64,000 nt of DNA from Campylobacter vulpis (GTDB lineage: Bacteria; Campylobacterota; Campylobacteria; Campylobacterales; Campylobacteraceae), in assembly GCF_014217995.1 (NCBI RefSeq), contig NZ_CP041617.1, positions 1,426,001 to 1,490,000 on the forward strand, read 5' to 3'. Below the pieces are notes generated by a model. It was not told where the DNA came from. It did no database searches and was given only the letters and a program-made list of their open reading frames with translations. Numbering within the stretch: the first letter of the stretch is position 1; each line of letters opens with the position of its first letter. The translations under genes and the position numbers were made by a program. Shown in pieces: positions 17,330 to 24,575 of the stretch.

Positions 17330-17953
17330 ATGAATAAAGAAAGGCGAGGCATTTATAATGTAAGTTTTAATGAAAAAAACTCAACTCCTATTAATGCAGA
17401 GCTTGAAGCTATTGAAAATGCCATTATAGATTATGTCGTGCATTATGTAAAGGGTTTTCACGATACAAGAAGAGACAAAGGAATGGGTGCAAATCATATC
17501 AAACTTCATTTAGAAGAAAATAGCGATGGACAAATCACAATGGAAGAGCTTTTAAATCTAGGTAATTCTATAAGAGAATATTTAAAAATATTTAAAGAAC
17601 CATTTGTAGAGGAAAAAGAAGCAAAAATTTATGAATGGGAAAATGATGAAGGAATTAGATTTAGGGCTATTACTGACAAAATAGGTGAAAGGCATTTAAA
17701 AAATATCACGAAAGATTATCAAAGGGGAGGGCGACAACTGCCACTTTCCCCCTCTGATGAGCAAATTATAACCTTTTACTCTGATAGAAATCTTAATAAA
17801 CAAATGGAATTTAAAAATCCTAAAGTAGCAAGATACTATGCAAATGAGGCAAAGCAAGACAAATCTACAAAGGATTTTAAATCAAAACTCAAAGAATTTA
17901 ACACCAAAAATAATGCAAACAAAACTATTAAAAATAAAGACTTGGAGAAATAA
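17330..17953 (+). CDS. Tail-bearing protein, candidate BECR-fold nuclease cargo
   Basis: A 207-residue protein between virB11 and virD4. The body reads NHIKLHLEE (His56, His60), then GQITMEELLNLGNSIREYL, an acidic EAKIYEWENDEGIRFRAI strand pair, and IITFYSDRNL (Thr148, Tyr150, Ser151, Arg153). This His / IT-x-E-L / strand pair / T-x-Y-S order resembles phage-type BECR nuclease domains, though I cannot confirm it without profile search. Residues 177-207 are the same 31-residue tail as the preceding gene's product, encoded in repeat copy 2. The start is the ATG at 17330 behind GGAG. Candidate T4SS cargo; catalytic activity unproven. Confidence 0.72.
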   Translation: MNKERRGIYNVSFNEKNSTPINAELEAIENAIIDYVVHYVKGFHDTRRDKGMGANHIKLHLEENSDGQITMEELLNLGNSIREYLKIFKEPFVEEKEAKIYEWENDEGIRFRAITDKIGERHLKNITKDYQRGGRQLPLSPSDEQIITFYSDRNLNKQMEFKNPKVARYYANEAKQDKSTKDFKSKLKEFNTKNNANKTIKNKDLEK

Positions 17954-17954
17954 A
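17855..17954 (+). repeat. 100-bp perfect direct repeat, copy 2 (tail module)
   Basis: Second copy of the unit at 17230-17329. Here it encodes the end of the 17330 gene, its stop, and the GGAG that serves virD4; its last base is the A of the virD4 ATG. The repeat therefore carries a complete tail-stop-ribosome site unit that can fuse any upstream ORF to the tail while keeping downstream translation. Confidence 0.95.
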
Positions 17955-19765
17955 TGCAAAACAATAAAAGCCTTCAAATTATTTTTCTTATTCTAGTAGG
18001 TTTCATTTTTACCTATTTACTAACTCCTATTGTTTTCTTTGTTTTGAACAAAGTAAAAATAATGAAAGCGATTGAAATCTATAACATTAACTTCACTTTA
18101 CAGGCAGTCGCTAATCATTACCCAAAAATATGGCTTTCTTTGGGTATCACTTTCGCATTTTGTTTGTTTGCTTTGACTCTTTTGGTGTTATCCTTAAAAA
18201 CCAAAAAATCTCAATTTGGCGAAGCTAGATTTGCTAATTTTAATGAAATTAAAAAAATGAATTTATTTGGGGATAAGGGTATTATTATTGGAAAATATAA
18301 GGGAAAATTATTAAGATTTGGCGGTCAGCAATTTGTAGCTTTAGGAGCTCCTACAAGAAGTGGTAAGGGTGTAGGTATTGTGATACCAAATTTATTAGAA
18401 TGGCAAGAAAGTGCTGTGGTGCAAGATATTAAGCAAGAATGCTTTGATTACACCAGTAAATATAGAAAAGAAATCTTAGGACAAGAAGTTTATCTTTTTA
18501 ATCCATTTTCAAGACAAACACATCGCTATAATCCTTTAAGCTACATTGATATGAATGATAAAGAGCATTGCGATAGTCAATTAATGGATTTAGGCAATAT
18601 CCTTTATCCACTTGATGGGGATTCTACTTCAAAATTTTTCAACGGATTAGCTCAAAATCTATTCATAGGACTTTGTTATTTATGGCGTGATTTGCAACTT
18701 AGTGGCAATGGAAAAGATTTTCAAAAAGCTTTTAATGTAGATGTAGGAGAATTTAACTTTTACAATATCTTACAACTCTCAAAAGGTTTAACTCTTAAAA
18801 ATGAGGAAAATAACATTAGAGGCTTTGATGATACATACAATTTTTTAGTCTATTGTGAAATTTTAGATGAAGCTACCATAAGACGCTTAGAAACTTATTT
18901 TAATATCAGCTCAGACGCAACTAAATCGGGCGTAATGAGTTCTTTTAATGCTCCTCTTGTGCCATTTGAAAGTGAAACTCTAAGATTAAGCACAGAAACA
19001 AGTGATTTTGATTTAAGAGATTTACGCAAAAAGAAAATGACAATTTATATAGGAATTACGCCTGATCAATTAGCAAATGCTGGATTTATTTTAAATATAT
19101 TTTGGTCGCAACTTATTCTACTAAATACTAAAGAATTGCCACAAAGCAATAAAGAATTAAAATACACCTGCTTAATGGTTATGGACGAATTTACTGCACC
19201 TGGTAGAATTCCTATCTATCAATCTGCTGTAAGCTTTATGGCTGGATATTGGCTACGCTCTTTAATGATTTATCAATCTAACTCACAACTTGAAACGCAA
19301 CAGCCTTTAGGTTATGGAAAAGAAGGAGCTAAAACATTATTAACAAATCACGCTTGTCAAATTTTTTATGCACCAAGAGAACAAGAAGACGCAGAAGCTA
19401 TTTCTAGGATTTTAGGAAATACCACTTTTAAAACAAGCTCAAGAAGTATTAATACAAGTGGTAATGGTGGTGGCTCAAGAAGTATTAGTGAAGCAAGTAG
19501 AGCTTTAATGTTACCGCAAGAGCTGAGAGAAATGGCTTTTGAAAACGAGTTGATTACTATTGATAGTGGCAAACCTATCTTATGCAATAAAGCATTTTAT
19601 TATTCAGATTCTTATTTTATGGATAAATTTAAAGCTGTTTCAAAAAGCTTATCAACAATAAGAAAAATTCCAACAAGAGAACAATTAGAAAATGCAATCT
19701 TAAAAGGAGAATGCAAAGTAAAAATTCAAATCATAGGAGAAAACAATGAAAAAAATGTCGCTTAG
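17954..19765 (+). CDS. virD4: VirD4-like type IV coupling protein
   Basis: A 603-residue T4SS coupling ATPase (TraG/VirD4). Two N-terminal membrane helices (about residues 7-35 and 55-80) anchor a soluble ring with Walker A GAPTRSGKGVGIVIPNL (about residues 128-144) and Walker B LMVMDEFTAPG (about 404-414). It recognises substrates and feeds them to the VirB channel, so the C-terminal tails of the neighbouring genes may be what it reads. The sequence is intact; its ribosome site lies inside the tail repeat. The 3' end overlaps the following lipoprotein gene by 20 bp. Confidence 0.95.
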   Translation: MQNNKSLQIIFLILVGFIFTYLLTPIVFFVLNKVKIMKAIEIYNINFTLQAVANHYPKIWLSLGITFAFCLFALTLLVLSLKTKKSQFGEARFANFNEIKKMNLFGDKGIIIGKYKGKLLRFGGQQFVALGAPTRSGKGVGIVIPNLLEWQESAVVQDIKQECFDYTSKYRKEILGQEVYLFNPFSRQTHRYNPLSYIDMNDKEHCDSQLMDLGNILYPLDGDSTSKFFNGLAQNLFIGLCYLWRDLQLSGNGKDFQKAFNVDVGEFNFYNILQLSKGLTLKNEENNIRGFDDTYNFLVYCEILDEATIRRLETYFNISSDATKSGVMSSFNAPLVPFESETLRLSTETSDFDLRDLRKKKMTIYIGITPDQLANAGFILNIFWSQLILLNTKELPQSNKELKYTCLMVMDEFTAPGRIPIYQSAVSFMAGYWLRSLMIYQSNSQLETQQPLGYGKEGAKTLLTNHACQIFYAPREQEDAEAISRILGNTTFKTSSRSINTSGNGGGSRSISEASRALMLPQELREMAFENELITIDSGKPILCNKAFYYSDSYFMDKFKAVSKSLSTIRKIPTREQLENAILKGECKVKIQIIGENNEKNVA

Positions 19766-20015
19766 TTTAGCTGTAATTGCTTCATTAGTAGTTGGGTGTT
19801 CTGCCCCGCAACCAAAAAAATTAGATAATGGTTCTATTTTAACTATTAACACTTCCATTTTGGAAAAACAATATAACTTTGTTCCAAAAGATAGCTTTTT
19901 AAGCTCACAAAATTGGACTTATCAAATCATCGCTGAAAAGAAATCAGAAAAAGATGACTTTATTAGATTATATTACATAAAAAATATAAAATATTATGCA
20001 ATATGTTTAACTTGA
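19746..20015 (+). CDS. Small lipoprotein after virD4, possibly truncated
   Basis: An 89-residue protein starting MKKMSLSLAVIASLVVGCSAP with lipobox VVGC, so probably an outer-membrane lipoprotein. The mature part includes FLSSQNWTYQIIAEKK. The end (IRLYYIKNIKYYAICLT) is hydrophobic and AT-rich and looks like read-through into new sequence, so the gene may be cut short at the end of the T4SS block. Position after virD4 allows an entry-exclusion or second VirB7-like role; neither can be shown. ATG is preceded by AGGAG. Confidence 0.68.
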   Translation: MKKMSLSLAVIASLVVGCSAPQPKKLDNGSILTINTSILEKQYNFVPKDSFLSSQNWTYQIIAEKKSEKDDFIRLYYIKNIKYYAICLT

Positions 20016-20040
20016 CTTTTTTATTTTATTATGCTTTAAT
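20012..20040 (+). promoter_or_regulatory. Promoter of the repressor-like gene
   Basis: TTGACT at 20012-20017 and TTTAAT at 20035-20040 are separated by 17 bp, a good sigma-70 pair with a TG two bases further upstream of the -10. The -35 overlaps the stop codon of the lipoprotein gene. Transcription would start near 20047, leaving a short leader with AAAAGGAG. Confidence 0.55.
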
Positions 20041-20072
20041 TTCAGAAATTATTTTCCAAAAGGAGTTTTTTT

Positions 20073-21002
20073 ATGTTCAAAAAAGTTTGTAACACTTTGG
20101 GGATGAGTAGGACAGAATTGGCTGAAAAATTAGGATTATCAAAAACTACAATAGATTCTTGGAGTGATAGTTCGCGGATATCCAAAACAGCTAAAGTAGC
20201 CTTAGAATTAATGCTTGAAAATTATAATCTGAGAAGTATAATTAAGAATTTTCAGGAAGGATTTGCTTCGCTAAACTTACATAATTTAGGAGATAATACG
20301 ATGAATAATGTTTTTTCAAAAGATCATAATGATTTAATTAATAGAATTAATCATATCTTTAATGAGTTAAAATTAAGTGAAATAACTTGTTCGAGAGCAA
20401 TGGGTGAAAGTAATTATGCAAAAATCAATCAAATTTTAAATTTTAAAATGTATCCAGATTTTGATTTTTTAGAAAAATTTGCATTAACATTTAAAATCAA
20501 TCATAATTGGCTATTGACAGGGGAAGACTCTCCATTTGCAAATGATCTTATTAAATCAAATTTTAACTCCCAATTTATAAAAGAGGCTGAAGAATTTGAT
20601 AGAATTTATATTGTAACTTCTAAAAATAATCTTGATCATACTAGAATAATTGTAATAAATCGAAATAATGAATTTGGTTTATATCAAACTGATTTTTGTA
20701 TAGGAAATAATTTTATAATGGAAGCTAGAGAATGTAGCGATCTTTGTGATTTATATGAATTTTATCAAAAATTCAACTATAAAATTTCTTGCTTAGAATT
20801 TAATGAAGATGATTACAGAAAACTTTTATCTTTAAAGCATTATCCAAAAAATATTTTAGATCGCGGACAAACATCTTACATGCTTTTTGATTTATTCGAT
20901 TTGAGGGAAGATGATAAAGAAAGATATGATAAATTTTTTGAAAAATGTATAAATATCATTAAATCTACTTTAAAAGATAGAGAAGAGAGGAAGAATAGAT
21001 AG
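20073..21002 (+). CDS. Repressor-like protein with two helix-turn-helix domains
   Basis: A 309-residue protein with an N-terminal helix-turn-helix (MSRTELAEKLGLSKTTIDSW, about residues 10-29) and a second HTH-like region around residues 88-150 that ends NHNWLLTGEDSPF, a hallmark of phage CI-type repressor DNA-binding domains. The C-terminal half (about 165-309) is acidic and mixed alpha/beta; I do not recognise it, and a LexA-type Ser-Lys protease pair is not evident. Probably the regulator of the island or an old prophage. ATG follows AAAAGGAG. Confidence 0.7.
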   Translation: MFKKVCNTLGMSRTELAEKLGLSKTTIDSWSDSSRISKTAKVALELMLENYNLRSIIKNFQEGFASLNLHNLGDNTMNNVFSKDHNDLINRINHIFNELKLSEITCSRAMGESNYAKINQILNFKMYPDFDFLEKFALTFKINHNWLLTGEDSPFANDLIKSNFNSQFIKEAEEFDRIYIVTSKNNLDHTRIIVINRNNEFGLYQTDFCIGNNFIMEARECSDLCDLYEFYQKFNYKISCLEFNEDDYRKLLSLKHYPKNILDRGQTSYMLFDLFDLREDDKERYDKFFEKCINIIKSTLKDREERKNR

Positions 21003-21061
21003 AAATAATATTGACTAAAATTAATATTTTAAAATAAAAATAAATAAATCTTAGAGCTTCT

Positions 21062-21763
21062 TTACTTAAGAGAAGAATTAGTCGCTTTTTTGAAGCGTGG
21101 TAGTGTAGTTTTTAAATAATCAATATGTTCTTGCAAATTTTCTTTAATAGGGTTACCCATTGGATCGAGAGTAAAAATGATACCTTCTATCCTAGCTAAT
21201 TTTGAGGCAGGAACAAAATCGCTATCGCCAGAAATTAAGACTATTTTTTGGACTAGTTTTTTTTAAAGCTAGAATAGCTATGTCAATACCTATTTTCATA
21301 TCAACACCTTTTTGTTTTTCATAATACATATAATCATTATTGCTAAGATCTTCTATTGTCATTTTTCCACTCAATAATTTCTTATGTTTTTTCTCATCTT
21401 TAATAATCCAAGTAGCACTCTTTTCATCGAGATAACCTAATCTTAATGCAAGACAAGGCTTAGAGATTAAACATTTATGTAATTCTATTCTTTCTTTATA
21501 AGTTTCAGTTGTAACAAAATCTATGCATTCATTAGATTTTGGATTATGAGCTTTATTATTTAAAGGTTTACAATCATAAAAGAAAATGCGGTATAACTCT
21601 TCTTTGTTTTTATCAACATGTTTTAAACAATGATTATGCAAAGCTTTTGCCAATTCTTTAGGAGAAGGCTTATAGTGATTAGTTTTTTAAATTTTTTTAA
21701 AATAAGATTTATGGCGTCTTATAAAAAAATTACCATCTACTAATATTGCTACTTTTTTAACAT
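21062..21763 (-). pseudogene. Broken NYN-domain (LabA-like PIN-fold) nuclease gene
   Basis: Reading the minus strand across frames reconstructs a NYN protein: KKVAILVDGNFFIRRH at the start, IFFYDCKPL, EKQKGVDMKIGIDIAILALKK in the middle, and KIVLISGDSDFVPASKLA then FTLDPMGNPI at the end. The conserved Asp residues of the family (DGN, D-K-IGID, SGDSDF) are present. Three lesions break it: the ATG at 21763 is out of frame, an in-frame TAA occurs at 21685-21687, and a frameshift falls at the T8 run 21257-21264. The longest intact piece is 143 codons (21222-21653). Such proteins are usually RNases linked to RNA decay or defence. Confidence 0.8.
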
Positions 21764-21927
21764 TTTAAAACTTTAAGAAGAATTGAACCACTTAGACATT
21801 TTTATATCGTGCGGTTCATATAGTTAAGGGCTTACCATAAATGCTATTGAATATATTTAAGGTTACTGCCAAAACTTTTATAGAAAGATTATAATATAAA
21901 AATGTTAATAAAAACTTTAAGCAATTA

Positions 21928-22548
21928 TCAATAGTCAATTTCATTTTCTTTTATAGTTTTACTTTGTCTATTTAAATCCTCTAAAATCTTTGCAGATTTT
22001 GACACGAAATCACTTTTATAACCTTTTTGCTTACTCATTTTTTCTATTTCTTCTATGACAATGCGATTATCTTCTCTTAATGCCTCCAAATAGTCTTTTC
22101 TCTTATAAATAGGAGTGTTGTCTCCTGTAATATTTTCTAGCTCTGCAATTTCTTTTTTAAGACTTTCTATCTTGCTTTTATTAAATTGGCTAAATTTTTC
22201 TAAATCGTTATAAAAATTATTTAACCTTTTCATAAAACCGCCGAAATTCACATAATTTTCTAATTTAAAAAAAGTTTTGTCATCTCTTTTATAAACCATA
22301 TTTTCAGGCTCCATTATAGTTTGACCATCAGGAGTTGAAACATAAAAACTTAAGGTGTTTAAATCTGTTTTTTCTCCGCTAATAATCAATCCTTTGTATT
22401 CTAAAACTTTATATTCTTTTTGATAGTTATTTGCTATCATTTGAATGGTATTTTCAAAGTTTTTTGTCAGCTCCGCTTGTCTAGCTTTGTTTAAATCGCT
22501 AGTATCATCTTTAAGGACAATGAAGTCTTTTGCGGAAATATTTTCATC
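21928..22548 (-). pseudogene. 3' fragment of a larger gene, perhaps an island helicase-type protein
   Basis: An open frame ending KTIKENEIDY, with an ATG at 22440 but in-frame coding sense continuing upstream to DENISAKDFIV at 22548, where it runs into the parA remnant after a frame slip. Visible features are a beta-rich opening (YKVLEYKGLIISGEKTDLN), a coiled coil (SQFNKSKIESLKKEIAELE) and a charged helical end. It resembles, from memory and with low certainty, the C-termini of very large helicase-like proteins on Campylobacter elements. The missing 5' part suggests deletion between this gene and parA. Confidence 0.55.
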
Positions 22549-22634
22549 AATTCTTTAGCAATAGAAAAAGCAAAAAAAAGGGGGGGGGGGTTGCCGACTC
22601 CACCTTTCTTATTTATGATAGATATAATCATCAT
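22549..22634 (-). pseudogene. 5' fragment of a ParA-family ATPase gene
   Basis: From the ATG at 22634 (or 22631) the minus strand reads MIISIINKKGGVG, the deviant Walker A start of ParA/MinD partition ATPases. Then comes a C11-T8 run (plus strand G11 at 22580-22590, A8 at 22572-22579), after which FAFSIAKEL is found in another frame. An intact relative would read GKTPFAFSIAKEL, so the P-loop Lys-Thr has been replaced by the expanded homopolymer. Only about 28 codons remain before the join with the neighbouring fragment. A partition gene fits the plasmid origin of the island. Confidence 0.7.
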
Positions 22635-23094
22635 TTAACTTTTAAATTTATTTGCATAACATTTCCTTCTTAATCTACTCTTGAAAGCAAAAATTTTTTA
22701 CAGCAAATTTCGCTAACGCTCATTTGTAAAATTTGAAGAGGCTAAACATCTCTTACTCTTCTTACTACAATAAGTTCGCTTGTTGCTTTAGACGATTGCG
22801 CACCTCGCACCCTATATCAATGCAAAATATAGCACCTAAAAGGTTTATTATGTTATATATACCAAAAAGAAGCAATTTAAAAACTCTACTTTTCAAATTA
22901 ATTACTTTGAATATCGATATTATAAGCTTTTGATAAATAATATTTCTTTTTAAGTTTAGAGTATTTTTCTTTGAAACTTAAAGTAATGGTAAAATGGGAA
23001 TTTAATTATTTAAGTTTTTTATTTTCTTAAATATTTTTATTTTTGGCGTTAAGCTTTGTTTTTTATAATTGTTAAGATTTTTAAAGGAGCTTAA
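22635..23094. other. Non-coding, AT-rich stretch of the decayed island end
   Basis: No convincing gene was found. An 8-codon ORF (MQINLKVK) with a good AAGGAA site abuts the parA remnant through TGATG and may be the last trace of a leader or upstream gene. An imperfect inverted repeat (TTTTACA...AAAT / ATTTGTAAAA) lies near 22697-22733. A 66-codon plus-strand ORF at 22733-22933 has no ribosome site or recognisable content. Confidence 0.5.
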
Positions 23095-23425
23095 ATGGAA
23101 AGGAGTAAAAAAGAATTGAGAAATTAAGTGAAAAAACTAAAGATTTGAATTTAGATAATGAATTATATATTTTTGTTAATAATATCAAATGGAGTAAAAA
23201 AGCAAATATACTTATTAATTGTGTTGATCTTGAAACAAATATAGGGTTTTATTTTAGTGTTTTCTTTAGTAATAAATATTTAGTAGGAGCAGAAATTTTA
23301 ATTTTCGAGAATATATGGAGAATTCCTTTGAAAATGATAGAATTTTAGCTGTTAAATTTAAAAGAAGCGAGATCGGTTATTTGAATTACTTTAATGCTAG
23401 AATTGTAAATACTTCAGATTTATAA
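23095..23425 (+). pseudogene. Frameshifted small gene of unknown function
   Basis: An AAAGGAG precedes the ATG at 23095. The protein sense continues only by changing frame twice: MERSKK, then RIEKLSEKTKDLNLDNELYI and the segment to GAEILIF, then REYMENSFENDRILAV to the stop at 23423-23425. The slips lie near 23108-23118 (A-run) and near 23305. Reconstructed length is about 108 residues. It reads like a soluble alpha/beta protein; the family is not recognised. It converges tail to tail with the next remnant, the two stops being adjacent. Confidence 0.5.
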
Positions 23426-24205
23426 CAAATTACTTTTAATATCTTTTCCCGATTTAGCATCAAATACTTTTTTTGATTTTGTATCAATCTTTAGCTTGAA
23501 GGTTCTTAATTCTCTAAAACTAAAAAATTAATTATCTTTTTGTATTGTTTCTTTTTCGTGATTTTATTTTTAAATTCATCATTGAAATATTTATTATATT
23601 GTTTATAAGTTATTTTAAAGTTTTTCTTTTAAAGCTTTATTATAAAGAAATTTAGTACAACCATTTTTAAATTCTTTTTTTTAAATAATTTATATTTGAG
23701 TAAAATTCAATTTTAGCTTCACCTCTTTGCATTTTTTATCTTTTTAAGCATTTTGTTAGAAATGTGAATTTTTCATTTTTGGATTTTCTTGTATTCTATA
23801 TTCTAATTTTTCAGAAAGTTTAGTAGTATTTTTGGAATTATTTTTGTTGCAACCAGCAATAAGAAATATTTCATTGTTATTATTTTTAGAAATATATTTT
23901 CATAGTATTGAATGAAATTTGAAGCAATTTTTTTCTTCTAAAATTGCTTAGAATATATAACATATTAATTTCAAACATGTTTTTTGTATATTCAATTTTT
24001 TATAAAAAGCAAAACCTGCATTATCAGTGCCACTTTTGATAATAAAAAATTATATAAATGGATTATTTATTTGTATTATATTTTTTATATTGTCATTTTC
24101 TGCAAATTCCTTTTTATAAAAATGCTTTTCTTTGAATCCTAAAGAAAAACAATATTTTATAAATTCTATATTTTCAAATGTTGCATTTTCAATTTTTATA
24201 TCCAT
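23420..24205 (-). pseudogene. Decayed gene, N-terminus weakly GNAT-like
   Basis: The minus strand has AGGAAAAC before ATG at 24205 and reads MDIKIENATFENIEFIKYCF, an opening reminiscent of GNAT acetyltransferases, then several in-frame stops and slips. Coding sense reappears as IFLIAGCNKNNSKNTTKLSE near 23800-23890 and as FKLKIDTKSKKVFDAKSGKD before the final stop at 23420. The pieces may come from more than one gene. Nothing is translatable as a full protein, and the function is unknown. Confidence 0.4.
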
Positions 24206-24334
24206 GATTGTTTTCCTAAGATTTTTTACATTATAGGATATTTTAGGTTAATTTGAGTTTATCTAGGTTATTTAAGGTAAAGTTAGTTTTTGCCCAAATT
24301 TAGTTATAGCTACTTGGAGTAATTTGACAAAAAG

Positions 24335-24571
24335 CTAAAATATACGAAACCTCAATGTGATAAAATTATTCAAAATTGGCGATATTTTACAAAATTTGAA
24401 CAATTTTTTAAAGAAAGTAACGATATCGTGAGAAAGTAAAAGCTTACCCTCTCCGTCTCTAAGGTCTGTTTCTATGCCAAAGCCCATATCAAAAGCCTTA
24501 ACCAAACTTGCAAGGGTATTTTGCTCCTCTTTTTCACGCCAAAACCCACGATGTGCTAAAATTTCTATCAT
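24335..24571 (-). pseudogene. Truncated glycerophosphodiester phosphodiesterase-like gene at island edge
   Basis: Starts 4 bp after the carB stop in the same direction and reads MIEILAHRGFWREKEEQNTL, then ETDLRDGEGKLLLSHD, the N-terminal GDPD motifs (HRG; E-T-D; SHD) that hold the metal site. After SHDIV (about base 24425) the sequence becomes AT-rich and unlike the family (FFKKLFKFCKIS...). A full-length GDPD has over 200 residues, so only about the first 49 are native. This probably marks the right junction of the inserted and eroded island. A ligand or enzyme role is lost. Confidence 0.7.
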
Positions 24572-24575
24572 ACCC

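Noticed and set aside
22580-22590. G11 tract as a classical phase-variable surface gene
   Set aside because: The tract lies in a parA remnant, not in a glycosyltransferase-type gene, and changing its length does not give a long intact frame because of the following slip. It is kept only as a decay or artefact finding.
22733-22933. 66-codon ORF in the decayed island end
   Set aside because: No ribosome site, AT-rich composition, no recognisable motif, and surrounded by remnants.
24240-24300. TAGGTTA-like short repeats as plasmid iterons
   Set aside because: Only two or three imperfect units are present and no replication gene is nearby.
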